64,000 nt of DNA from Arenibacter algicola (GCF_000733925.1 NZ_JPOO01000001.1:1240001-1304000), one strand, 5' to 3'. Numbered from the stretch's first letter, positions 17,220 through 25,626 are shown. Program-made: numbers and translations. Notes: a model not told the origin generated them from the letters alone.

Positions 17220-17963
17220 TTAAGAATATATTCCTCCGTTAATATTTATGACCTCGCCTGTAATATACGATGACTTTTTGGATGCCAAAAAGGAAACCAA
17301 ATGGGCAACCTCCCCTGCTTCCCCAAAGCGGTTCATAGGAATCATTTTTTTAAGCTCTTTTTCATCTAGATCACCGGTCATATCTGTCTTTATAAAACCT
17401 GGGGCCACTGCATTAACAGTGATGTTCCTTTTTGCAATTTCCTGGGCCAATGCCTTTGTGCCGGCTATTATACCTCCTTTAGCCGCGGAATAATTAACCT
17501 GTCCCGGTGTTCCTTTAAGACCGGATACGGAGACCAAATTTATGATCCTGCCATATTTATTCACCAATAATTTTTGGATCAGATGATTGGTTACATTGAA
17601 AAAACCGTTTAAACTGGTGTTTATGACGTTGTTCCAATCCTCAGGTTTCATCCACATGAAAAGGCCGTCTTTGGTAATCCCCGCATTGTTTACAATAACT
17701 TCTATAATAGCGTCCTTATTGGACTCATGCCATTGGTCCAATTTATTCTGTACATCCTCGGTGTCGCCGACATTAAATTGAATAAGCTCCGCGCTCCCGC
17801 CATTTTTCTCTATTTCGTTTAAGGTTTCCTGTGCAGCGGATGCGTTTTCTTTATAATTTATTAGAATCTTATACTCGGTATCCAGTGCGAGCTGTAGGCA
17901 TATAGCTTTTCCGATTCCTCTTGACCCTCCGGTTACCAGTGCAAATTTCTTTTTTTCGGTCAT
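17220..17963 (-). CDS. fabG: 3-oxoacyl-ACP reductase (FabG-type SDR)
   Basis: The 247-residue short-chain dehydrogenase has the Rossmann motif GGSRGIGKA (residues 12-20), the NNAG strand (VNNAGITKDG) and the catalytic Ser and Tyr-x3-Lys in LVSVSG and VNYSAAKGG. FabG enzymes reduce 3-oxoacyl-ACP to 3-hydroxyacyl-ACP with NADPH. This copy is placed for chain reduction in pigment synthesis (ApeQ-like). It is the only ketoreductase in the visible part of the cluster. Confidence 0.92.
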   Translation of the reverse strand: MTEKKKFALVTGGSRGIGKAICLQLALDTEYKILINYKENASAAQETLNEIEKNGGSAELIQFNVGDTEDVQNKLDQWHESNKDAIIEVIVNNAGITKDGLFMWMKPEDWNNVINTSLNGFFNVTNHLIQKLLVNKYGRIINLVSVSGLKGTPGQVNYSAAKGGIIAGTKALAQEIAKRNITVNAVAPGFIKTDMTGDLDEKELKKMIPMNRFGEAGEVAHLVSFLASKKSSYITGEVININGGIYS

Positions 17964-17981
17964 TTATTTAGTTAGTGTGAT

Positions 17982-19118
17982 TTAATTTTTTACGTCGTCG
18001 AAGATCTCCGCATTTTCGTACCATTTATTGCCCAAAACTTCTCCTTTGGCATTTAGAAATCCCCATTCTTTGTTATATTTTACTCGGGCAAGCCCATTGA
18101 TGAAACCTTTTTCCAAATTCTTTTGAAAGATAGAAAACGATAATCCTGCAGTGATGTCATATTCGGGTTGTATTGCCCACTTTCCAGTTTTATCTATAAA
18201 TCCCCATTTCTTTTCTTTTACAGGGGCAAGACCGTTTGCCGAGAATACTTCAGCATCCTTAAACTTGAAATCTATGACCTTTTTACCCTTCTCATTAATA
18301 TATCCCCAATTTTTGTTCATAAATACCGGGGCCAATCCTTGACTAAAATCCCTTGCCTTTTCGTAGGTAGGGGCTATGACCCACTCTCCTTTATTATTTA
18401 TAAAACCCATTAATTTATTGCTGCGGGCATACGTTAAATCGGATTTATCCGTGAATTCCCAGATTTTATCGGCATTCTTTACCGGATAAAAGTTGCCATC
18501 GGATACTATACCAAAGGTATCCTGTTTTTTTACCCAAACACCTTTACCGTTATAATCCCCAACTTCTTGATTCTCAATGGGGATGTAGATCTCTCCCTTT
18601 TTGTTGATCATTCCCCAAAGCTCACCTTTTCTTGCTTTGGCATAACCGTCTATAAAGGGTTTTATTTCGTCAAAATCCGGTTCCACAATTAATTTTCCGT
18701 CGGTTCCCAAAAGACCAATTTTTTCACCTCTTTTAAAAAAGGCCACCCCATTGTCAAAATCATAATATTTATCCGAAACAGGTGTTTCCAAGGTTTCACC
18801 GGAAACATTGATATAATGCCATTGGTCACCTTTGTTTACCAGTGCCAGTCCGGAATTAAATTCCTTTACATGCTCGTATTCCGGTTGAATTGCCCATTCT
18901 CCCGCAGTATTGATGTAGCCCCATTTGTCGCCCATTGAGGCTGCCGCACGCTCGTTCGTAAAATTGTCCGCTTTCTTGAACTGGGGCTTTATCGCATATT
19001 CCCCTGAGGTATTAATATACCCAAAAAGGCCATTTTCCCTAACCAAGGCATATTCCTGGGAATAAAAATTGCCAAAAACTAAAAAAAGTGCAACTGAAAA
19101 TCCAATCTTTGTTTTCAT
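17982..19118 (-). CDS. Exported WG-repeat protein
   Basis: The chosen start at 19118 gives a signal peptide (MKTKIGFSVALFLVFGNFYS); an upstream in-frame ATG at 19163 would add 15 hydrophilic residues in front and spoil it. The mature protein is made of about ten WG-type repeats with the pattern W/F-G-Y/F-I-N-x-x-G-x-x-x-I-x-P-x-Y/F, for example KWGYINTAGEWAIQPEY, LMGFINNKGEWVIAPTY and NWGYINEKGKKVIDF. WG repeats form beta-rich surfaces; no enzymatic role is known. It sits between fabG (18 bases) and the ammonia-lyase gene in the pigment operon, an unusual companion. It may belong to the envelope part of the system. Confidence 0.85.
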   Translation of the reverse strand: MKTKIGFSVALFLVFGNFYSQEYALVRENGLFGYINTSGEYAIKPQFKKADNFTNERAAASMGDKWGYINTAGEWAIQPEYEHVKEFNSGLALVNKGDQWHYINVSGETLETPVSDKYYDFDNGVAFFKRGEKIGLLGTDGKLIVEPDFDEIKPFIDGYAKARKGELWGMINKKGEIYIPIENQEVGDYNGKGVWVKKQDTFGIVSDGNFYPVKNADKIWEFTDKSDLTYARSNKLMGFINNKGEWVIAPTYEKARDFSQGLAPVFMNKNWGYINEKGKKVIDFKFKDAEVFSANGLAPVKEKKWGFIDKTGKWAIQPEYDITAGLSFSIFQKNLEKGFINGLARVKYNKEWGFLNAKGEVLGNKWYENAEIFDDVKN

Positions 19119-19251
19119 CTGAGATTTTTTTAAATTAAAATGTTCATATTCAGTAATTTCCAAGGGGGAACTCGGTGTATGTTTAAGATTAAACTAAGCC
19201 ACTATTAAATTATGGATTATTTTATTTAAATAACTTTTCTAAAGCAATTTT

Positions 19252-20808
19252 TTAATTAAGCTCCTTACATGCGTAAGTTTCTTCTTCAAAATTTAGAATA
19301 AAGTTCTTAACCTTGTTTACAAAGGGATACATGGGAACATCTTTGTCGGAGATTGGGGGGACCAAATTTCTAATATCATCATACATTTTTCTTGTTTTGG
19401 ATGATATTTTATCCTGTACTTTCAAGTATTCAATTGCCTGAACAATAGTTATCGTTTCTATGGCAAGTACTTCGAAAGTATTTTCGATTACTTTTTTGGT
19501 AATATTGGCTGCGTTGGTTCCCATACTAACAATATCCTGATTGTCGTTGTTGTTAGGGATACTGTGTACGTACATGGGATTGGACAACATTTGGTTTTCC
19601 GCAGTGGTAGAGGTAGCAGTAAACTGTACGCCTTGCATTCCAAAATTTAATCCAAGTTTGCCAAGATTGACAAATGGGGGAAGTATATTATTTAGATTTG
19701 GGTTTAATAGGTAATTTAATTGTCTTTCGGCAAGCATGCTCATTTTGGTCACAACTAATTTTAGCTTGTCCATTTCAAGGGAAACATAATCGCCATGGAA
19801 ATTCCCGCCGTGGTAAACATGCTCTTTTTCAACATCCACAATAGGGTTGTCGTTGGCTGAATTAACTTCTTCAATAAGAATTTTTTCCACATTGTTCAAC
19901 GTGTCAAGAACAGGGCCTAAAATTTGGGGTACACATCTCAAGGAATAGTATTCCTGAACCTTTTCCTCGAAAACAGAGACTTCATTATTGCCATTGTACA
20001 AATGGTGTTCCCTTTTCCTGGTAAGGGTACTATCTTCTAAATGATTTCTCATTAATTTGGCAATCTGCTGTTGGCCCTTATGTTTTTTGGACTGATTTAA
20101 CTCTAGGGACAAATGGTCATCATAGGCCTGTACTATTTCATTGATAGCCGAAGAGCAGCATATCATCCAATCCAATAACTTTCTGGTATTGATGGTGTTG
20201 ATCAGGCCTATTCCAGTCATCACCGAGGTACCGTTAATTAGTGCCAAGCCCTCTCTTAGTGCAATGTTGATAGGTGTTAGGTTCTCAATTTTAAAAACTT
20301 CTTCTGTAGGCCTTCTCTCATCCTTGTAAAAAACTTCACCTTCCCCAATAAGTACTAGGGCAATATGAGCCAATTGTACCAAATCCCCACTGGCACCAAC
20401 ACCACCATGCTCAAAGATTACAGGGGTAATGTTTTTATTGATGAGAGAAGTCATTAATTCGATTACCGAAATATGTACACCTGAATGTCCTAGGCTTAAA
20501 GTGTTCAATCTGGCCAACATGGCGGCCTTAACATATTGTGTAGGGATTAGATTTCCGGTGCCGGAAGCGTGGCTCCTTATAAGGTTATATTGTAATTGAA
20601 TTCGGTCTGAGTCGTTTATTTTATATTGGGCCATTGGGCCAAAACCTGTATTTACTCCGTAAATAATTTTGTTTTGGGAAAATTGGCTTAAAAAATTAAA
20701 ACTATTTTCGACGGTTGCTAAAACATCTTTATTTATTAGAATAGATTCTTCTTTAAAAACTATACGATAGAAATCCTCTATTCCTAACTTTCCTTTAATA
20801 GTCAACAT
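19252..20808 (-). CDS. Tyrosine ammonia-lyase (histidine/phenylalanine/tyrosine ammonia-lyase family)
   Basis: The 518-residue enzyme (start at 20808; an upstream ATG at 20877 adds a leader-like stretch not found in the family) forms the MIO electrophile from the Ala-Ser-Gly in GGVGASGDLVQLAH. Other family marks are YGVNTGFGP and SANDNPIVD. In flexirubin and related clusters it turns tyrosine into 4-coumarate, the polyene starter. The selectivity loop reads RSHASG, with Ser-His where many classical TALs have His-Leu, so it looks HAL-like there; the known TAL of Flavobacterium johnsoniae shows that flavobacterial enzymes of this type can be tyrosine-specific. Upstream and divergent is the flavin enzyme at 20914. 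Confidence 0.88.
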   Translation of the reverse strand: MLTIKGKLGIEDFYRIVFKEESILINKDVLATVENSFNFLSQFSQNKIIYGVNTGFGPMAQYKINDSDRIQLQYNLIRSHASGTGNLIPTQYVKAAMLARLNTLSLGHSGVHISVIELMTSLINKNITPVIFEHGGVGASGDLVQLAHIALVLIGEGEVFYKDERRPTEEVFKIENLTPINIALREGLALINGTSVMTGIGLINTINTRKLLDWMICCSSAINEIVQAYDDHLSLELNQSKKHKGQQQIAKLMRNHLEDSTLTRKREHHLYNGNNEVSVFEEKVQEYYSLRCVPQILGPVLDTLNNVEKILIEEVNSANDNPIVDVEKEHVYHGGNFHGDYVSLEMDKLKLVVTKMSMLAERQLNYLLNPNLNNILPPFVNLGKLGLNFGMQGVQFTATSTTAENQMLSNPMYVHSIPNNNDNQDIVSMGTNAANITKKVIENTFEVLAIETITIVQAIEYLKVQDKISSKTRKMYDDIRNLVPPISDKDVPMYPFVNKVKNFILNFEEETYACKELN

Positions 20809-20913
20809 GTATATAAATTCAATATTTAAAAAGTAAATTGAATAACAATTAATAAAAATAGTTATTTTGGATTGCAAATGTATGATATTTAACCAATCAA
20901 TATTTTAAAAATA
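20809..20913. promoter_or_regulatory. Divergent promoter region between ammonia-lyase and flavin enzyme
   Basis: This 105-base AT-rich gap must hold the outward promoters of the leftward pigment operon and of the rightward flavin enzyme. On the minus strand TACATTTG (bases 20875-20882) matches the -7 consensus TAnnTTTG exactly. On the plus strand TTATTTTG (20862-20869) matches five of six fixed positions and has an ATTG 21 bases before it. The two candidate cores lie only about 5 bases apart, so one regulator could control both. Confidence 0.4.
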
Positions 20914-22158
20914 ATGAATCAACGTTTAGTCGAAGTCTTGGTAATTGGCGCAGGGCCGTCTGGTTGCGTCTCGGCAGCCTATTTGCAAAGTCAAGGAATT
21001 AAAGTTCAAGTGGTTGAAAAAAGTATTTTTCCCAGGTTTGTTATAGGGGAAAGTCTTTTGCCCAGATGTATGGATCATTTTGAGGAAGTAGGTCTGTTAA
21101 ACGGTTTGGATGCCTTTGGTTTTGAAAAGAAATTTGGTGCCCGATTTATAAAAGGGGATAAAATCTGTGAATTTGATTTTAGCAAGAAGCACACCGAAGG
21201 TTGGGATTGGACCTGGCAGGTTCCGAGAGCGGATTTTGACAAGGTATTGGTAGACGAATTGGTAAAGAAGGGAGTGGAGGTCTCCTTTGGACATGAGGTT
21301 GTGGATGTTGTTATAGATGAAAACGGGGTGTCCGTGACCACCATAAAGGATGAAAATGGGGTGCCGTACCAGGTTAATGCCAAATATATCATAGATTCCA
21401 GTGGTTATGGGAGAGTTTTGCCCAGATTGCTGGATTTGGACAAACCTTCTGCGCTGCCAAATCATTCTTCCATTTTTACGCATGTAGTGGACGTAAATCG
21501 ACCTGAGGGCAGGGAAGGCACCCTGATTACTTTTGATGTTATAGAGACCGAAGTGTGGTTATGGGTAATTCCATTTTCCAATGGAAGAACAAGTATTGGT
21601 TATGTAGGCCCTACAGAATTTTTAGAGTCTTTTGAAGGAAGTAAAAGCGAAAAATTGAGCCAGTTATTGCGGTTATCCGATTATTATTATGAACGCTTTA
21701 AGGGGGTTGATTTTTTATTTGAACCGGTGATGATAAAAAATTATTCCAAATCGGTAAAGCAACTATTTGGAAAGGGATTCGTCCTAACAGGCAACAGTGC
21801 CGAATTTTTGGACCCTGTTTTTTCTTCGGGGGTTACTTTTGCCACGGAATCGGCCTTGTTGGGGGCAAAACTTATTACCAAAGTTCTTAATGGACTGGCA
21901 GTAGATTGGGAAAAGGAATACTCTGATTATATTAGGGAAGGAGTTAGTGTATTTTCTTCCTATGTCAAGGAGTGGTACAGTGGTAATTTGCAGACCCTGT
22001 TTTTCCATCAACCGGAAAACCCTGAGGTAAAGAGACAAATTTGTTCTGTATTGGCCGGTTATGTATGGGATAAGACCAACCCATTTGTAACCAAGCACAA
22101 TAGACTTATAAGGACCGTAGCACATATAATTGATCTTGAAACGCAAAAAAGTGAATGA
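20914..22158 (+). CDS. FAD-dependent monooxygenase / halogenase-like enzyme, flexirubin tailoring
   Basis: The 414-residue protein has the FAD-binding GAGPSG (residues 12-17), an IGESLLP motif (44-50) and DSSG (161-164). Residues 215-220 read WLWVIP, a match to the WxWxIP motif that marks flavin-dependent halogenases, and EKKFGARF (71-78) offers Lys residues near where CmlS-type halogenases have their catalytic Lys. Flexirubins can be chlorinated or hydroxylated on the aromatic ring, so it is a candidate ring-tailoring enzyme. The wider family also includes reductases and hydroxylases, so halogenation is not certain. It is divergent from the ammonia-lyase and ends in a palindromic terminator. 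Confidence 0.82.
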   Translation: MNQRLVEVLVIGAGPSGCVSAAYLQSQGIKVQVVEKSIFPRFVIGESLLPRCMDHFEEVGLLNGLDAFGFEKKFGARFIKGDKICEFDFSKKHTEGWDWTWQVPRADFDKVLVDELVKKGVEVSFGHEVVDVVIDENGVSVTTIKDENGVPYQVNAKYIIDSSGYGRVLPRLLDLDKPSALPNHSSIFTHVVDVNRPEGREGTLITFDVIETEVWLWVIPFSNGRTSIGYVGPTEFLESFEGSKSEKLSQLLRLSDYYYERFKGVDFLFEPVMIKNYSKSVKQLFGKGFVLTGNSAEFLDPVFSSGVTFATESALLGAKLITKVLNGLAVDWEKEYSDYIREGVSVFSSYVKEWYSGNLQTLFFHQPENPEVKRQICSVLAGYVWDKTNPFVTKHNRLIRTVAHIIDLETQKSE

Positions 22159-22175
22159 TATATCATTCACTTTTT
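22146..22175. terminator. Symmetric (bidirectional) terminator
   Basis: Two 15-base arms centred between 22160 and 22161 are a perfect inverted repeat, with AAAAAGTGAATGATA as the left arm. The A-run on one side and T-run on the other let it end transcripts from both directions: the flavin enzyme (whose TGA stop at 22156-22158 lies inside the stem) and the convergent gene at 22206. Confidence 0.85.
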
Positions 22176-22205
22176 GTATTGTAATCGATTAAAAGAATAC
22201 TTGGT

Positions 22206-22814
22206 CTAGAAGCCTTTTTTTAAAATTAACTTGGCGAAGGATTTTCCGGTTTTGGCATAACCTTCCCCTAATCTGTCTTCATTGCTAAAAGAGCTTCCCC
22301 ACTGGTCTCCTGGTGCGTTTTCACTAGAGACTTCCAAAAGTATGTTGTCCTTGTTATTGGTCTCTACAAATTTTAATAAGGTGCTCACCTTTGCTGGCTG
22401 TTTCATAACCCCCGCATCCCAGCCAGGATATACCCAAATCGTTTCCACGATAAGTGTGTACTTGGCATCCGTTAAATTCTCTGCAAAAAATACTTTATGG
22501 TCTTCATATAGGTATCTGTTCATTAACTCCAAAAATTTTGGGGCATAGATCAGTTCCCTACTTGCGTACCAGCTTTTTTCCCAAGATGTGCCTTTTCCTC
22601 GGGTCTTTTCTTCCAATTCTGCGGAATGCTCCCTTACGTATTCATCATTTGAGAGATTCTTTTTCAAGAGTTTCATGTTGTCATAAACAAATTCTACATT
22701 TATTTCCTTCTGACCCTTGATAAAATTAAAATCTCCCTGTTTTACTTTTAGCTTTTGTCCATAACCAAATAAGCTTGATAGAAATACTAGAGCAATGATA
22801 AAATTGATTTTCAT
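22206..22814 (-). CDS. Exported protein of unknown function
   Basis: The 202-residue protein has a signal peptide (MKINFIIALVFLSSLFGYGQ) and no membrane segments after it. The mature part is rich in charged residues and ends in AKLILKKGF. I see no catalytic motif and do not recognise the family; a periplasmic or outer-membrane-associated role is all that can be said. It converges on the flavin enzyme and shares its terminator. Confidence 0.75.
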   Translation of the reverse strand: MKINFIIALVFLSSLFGYGQKLKVKQGDFNFIKGQKEINVEFVYDNMKLLKKNLSNDEYVREHSAELEEKTRGKGTSWEKSWYASRELIYAPKFLELMNRYLYEDHKVFFAENLTDAKYTLIVETIWVYPGWDAGVMKQPAKVSTLLKFVETNNKDNILLEVSSENAPGDQWGSSFSNEDRLGEGYAKTGKSFAKLILKKGF

Positions 22815-23033
22815 GATAATTAATTAGTGTTTATGCCTTCAAATGTATGGGAATTATAATTTACGTGGGCTTTTCTGTAATTAATTTTTGGCTATTCTGG
22901 TTGTGTTGATTCGGGTGTGCCTTTTGTAATTGCCCATAAGACAGTGCTTTGTGGAATTTTTTAAAAATGTTATCGTTTTGTTATTTCCTGTAATATATGG
23001 GTTAATCTTATTCCATATGTTTAATTTTGCCGG

Positions 23034-24242
23034 ATGCAAAAAAGTCAGCAGCGACCACAATTCGAATTTGTAGCCATTATGGCTTCCCTAATGTCTATTG
23101 TGGCACTGGCAATTGATGCACTTTTACCCGCAATGTCCACTATAGGGATAGATATCAACAGCTTGGACCCTACAGAAAATCAAAAGTTTATAACAATGAT
23201 ATTTTTGGGCTTGGGTGTTGGACAATTGGTTTTTGGACCTTTATCCGATAGTTTTGGAAGGAAACCTATTGTTTATATTGGCTTTATTGTATTTTGTGTA
23301 GCCAGTGTTATCTGTGTTTTGGCCCCCAATTTGGAGTGGATGATATTGGGACGAATACTACAAGGTATAGGACTTTCTGCCCCGAGAACAATAAGTATAT
23401 CCATGATAAGGGATTCTTATAAGGGGGATTATATGGCCAAAATTATGTCTTTCGTTACTGCATTTTTTATTTTGGTACCCATAGTGGCTCCTGCTATGGG
23501 AAAATTTTTCTTGGATCATTATGGTTGGGAAGCCATTTTTTATATGCAATTGGTGGCGACTATAATTGTGGGTGTCTGGTTTTGGAGAAGGCAACCGGAA
23601 ACTTTAAAACCGGAATATAAGATTGATTTTTCCAGTCATGTGTTCGTGGACGGATTTAAGGAATTGCTCCGTCACCGGGAAACTATGGCTTTTACTATTG
23701 TTTCTGGCCTCATTACCGGAGCCTTTATGGTCTATTTGAGTTCGGCCCAAGAGGTGTTTGAAGTGCAGTTTGGCTTGGCCGATAATTTTCCCTACGTTTT
23801 TGCAGGATTGGCAATATCTGTGGGCCTATCTACTCTGTTGAATGGTACCATGGTGGTGAAATTGGGGATGAGAAGATTGGCTATGATTGCCTTGACCCTA
23901 TTTTGTACTGTTTCCATGGTTTATGTGGGTTTGTTCTGGAATTCCCAAAATCCTGCTTTGTGGATATTGATCACCTTCTTGGCCATGCAATTTTTTACCC
24001 TGGGCTTTTTGTTTGGTAACCTTAGGGCCATTGCCATGGAGCCCATTGGCCATATAGCCGGGATAGGGGCCGCCATCACCGGATTTATATCTACTATGAT
24101 CGCTATTCCCATCGCTACCTATGTTGGTAGTTATATACAGGATACCATTCTTCCTCTTTTTGTAGGTTTTTTGGTTTGTGGATCTATTTCCTTAGGAATT
24201 TTTATGATGATGAGGAGACGTAGTATTTTGGCTGCTGCTTAG
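23034..24242 (+). CDS. MFS multidrug efflux transporter, Bcr/CflA type
   Basis: The 402-residue protein has 12 hydrophobic segments and the MFS motif A between segments 2 and 3 (GPLSDSFGRKPI, residues 70-81). LGRILQGIGLSAPRTISISMIRD is the family's motif in segments 4 and 5, typical of the Bcr/CflA drug:H+ antiporters. It is monocistronic. There is no adjacent regulator, and the substrate cannot be read from the sequence. Confidence 0.88.
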   Translation: MQKSQQRPQFEFVAIMASLMSIVALAIDALLPAMSTIGIDINSLDPTENQKFITMIFLGLGVGQLVFGPLSDSFGRKPIVYIGFIVFCVASVICVLAPNLEWMILGRILQGIGLSAPRTISISMIRDSYKGDYMAKIMSFVTAFFILVPIVAPAMGKFFLDHYGWEAIFYMQLVATIIVGVWFWRRQPETLKPEYKIDFSSHVFVDGFKELLRHRETMAFTIVSGLITGAFMVYLSSAQEVFEVQFGLADNFPYVFAGLAISVGLSTLLNGTMVVKLGMRRLAMIALTLFCTVSMVYVGLFWNSQNPALWILITFLAMQFFTLGFLFGNLRAIAMEPIGHIAGIGAAITGFISTMIAIPIATYVGSYIQDTILPLFVGFLVCGSISLGIFMMMRRRSILAAA

Positions 24243-24316
24243 TATTACGCAATTATGGTGCACCTTAGGGAATAGATTCCCAGTTAACCAACCTGTTATC
24301 GTTTTAGGGTGATTTT

Positions 24317-25069
24317 CTACTTAGCATTTCTGCCTAAACGCATGAAAATGGGGAAGGTGATTTTTTGCCGAGGGGTATTCCATTTCAAGGAAATGCCCTT
24401 TATAAGTTGATCTACAGGATTTTGGCCATTATTTTTTTTCATAAAATTTTGAACACTGGACCAGGAATTAAAGTACCCTTCCAATTCCAATAGCGTCCAC
24501 GATGTTTCTATTTTAAAGGTGTCCTTAATATGGATTTCATTAAAATTGAAGGGAAGAGTGCTATATTTTAAATCGATGTAATCCCTTTCCTTATCCCAAT
24601 ATGCTCCGATAATATTATTATAAAAATGAAGTATGATCGGATCAATTTCAGAATTTATTCGCAAAAGGCCATATCCCCAAATGGCAATTATTCCATTGGG
24701 TTTTAGTACCCTTTGTACTTCATGGTTGAAGGCCTCCAGGTCAAACCAATGAACTGCTTGTGCCACAGTGATCAAATCAAAACTATCGCTGACGAAAGAT
24801 GTTTGCTCTGCCCTTTGTACGCTATACTCTATATTATCCCTATGGACTGCATGCTGTATTTGTTGTTTGCTAATATCGCTGGCAAATACATGCGCAAAGG
24901 ATTTTGAAAGTACTATAGCCACTTGTCCGTTTCCAGTGCCACAGTCCCAACAGGTATTCCTGGCATTACAAAAGGAGTATATGTACTTAAATAGTTCCTC
25001 TGGATAGGTAGGCCGATAATCTTTATAGGCTTTTGATTGATGTGAAAAACGGTCCAAGGCTTTTTTCAT
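24317..25069 (-). CDS. Class I SAM-dependent methyltransferase
   Basis: The 250-residue protein starts at 25069 (MKKALDRFSHQSKAYKDYRP); the frame is open for 94 further codons upstream but that stretch overlaps the conserved regulatory module of the next gene and does not look like coding sequence. Motif I is CWDCGTGNGQVA, motif II FDLITVAQAVHWFD. Proteins of this shape (Methyltransf_11/25 with the AQAVHWFD motif) are trans-aconitate- or small-molecule-type methyltransferases; the substrate is unknown. Confidence 0.85.
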   Translation of the reverse strand: MKKALDRFSHQSKAYKDYRPTYPEELFKYIYSFCNARNTCWDCGTGNGQVAIVLSKSFAHVFASDISKQQIQHAVHRDNIEYSVQRAEQTSFVSDSFDLITVAQAVHWFDLEAFNHEVQRVLKPNGIIAIWGYGLLRINSEIDPIILHFYNNIIGAYWDKERDYIDLKYSTLPFNFNEIHIKDTFKIETSWTLLELEGYFNSWSSVQNFMKKNNGQNPVDQLIKGISLKWNTPRQKITFPIFMRLGRNAK

Positions 25070-25204
25070 ATTACAAAAGTACGAACCAAGGAATATTATT
25101 GGGATCCATTTAATATTAATCGAATTAATTCTACGGTTTCTTACTTTTTGATTATAGGAACTTAAAATTAAAGGCGCTGGAAATGTAAGCAAATACCTAC
25201 GCTC

Positions 25205-25379
25205 ATCGTTGAAATGCAAAATTTTATCGTTAAAAGGATTTTGGATCTCTGTACGTTCATCGATATTATTTTGCACTTTATCCGGATTTTTTCCGCTCAA
25301 CGAGAAACAGTGCTTTTTATCGAAACAGAACCTAGGAAAATACACTTGCACAAGTTATATATATAACAAAACGCAAGTC
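25205..25379 (+). promoter_or_regulatory. Conserved upstream module of secreted-peptide gene, copy 1
   Basis: These 175 bases are repeated, with few differences, before all three paralogues. Three ATCG boxes stand at 25205, 25226 and 25259 (21 and 33 bases apart; the last is 121 bases before the ATG in every copy). A TTTG at 25240 and a TTATTTTG-like -7 element 22 bases on form a candidate promoter. Just before the ATG is a two-part hairpin: outer arms ACTTGC (25344-25349) and GCAAGT (25373-25378), and the palindrome GTTATATATATAAC (25354-25367) inside. Confidence 0.75.
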
Positions 25380-25619
25380 ATGAAAACCATATTAACTTTA
25401 ATCTTTATTCTTTTTATCGGAATGGCCGCACAAGCTCAGAACGGTACTGCTGAAGTTAAAGTTGAAACTGTTACCATGAGTATTGTTGCTGCTACTTCCA
25501 AACAAGAGGTAGCCGTAAAAAATGAAAACTCTGTTGCCCGTTTATACATGTTCAAAAATTCCAAGATAACTAAAGAATTGACTTTCTCTACTAAATTGAA
25601 CAAAGCTAAATTGGCTTAA
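25380..25619 (+). CDS. Small secreted peptide, paralogue 1 of 3
   Basis: The 79-residue product has a signal peptide (MKTILTLIFILFIGMAAQAQ, predicted cut near AQA-QN), leaving a mature peptide of about 59 residues, basic, without Cys, ending in KLNKAKLA. Paralogues at 29458 and 34272 are the same length with only scattered changes, several of them conservative, which indicates real coding selection. I know no function. The same 175-base module precedes each copy. Unlike the other two it lacks a following small membrane ORF; a hairpin repeat follows instead. Candidate roles (matrix or cell-surface peptide, signal or toxin-like factor) are open. Confidence 0.85.
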   Translation: MKTILTLIFILFIGMAAQAQNGTAEVKVETVTMSIVAATSKQEVAVKNENSVARLYMFKNSKITKELTFSTKLNKAKLA

Positions 25620-25626
25620 GACCTGT

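Noticed and set aside
24268..24281. Small inverted repeat GGGAAT-AG-ATTCCC after the MFS gene
   Set aside because: Short stem, two-base loop and no T-run; too weak to call a terminator.
25070..25351. N-terminal extension of the methyltransferase at 24317
   Set aside because: The frame is open, but it overlaps the conserved regulatory module of the first secreted-peptide gene, and the family's start MKKALDRF lies at 25069.
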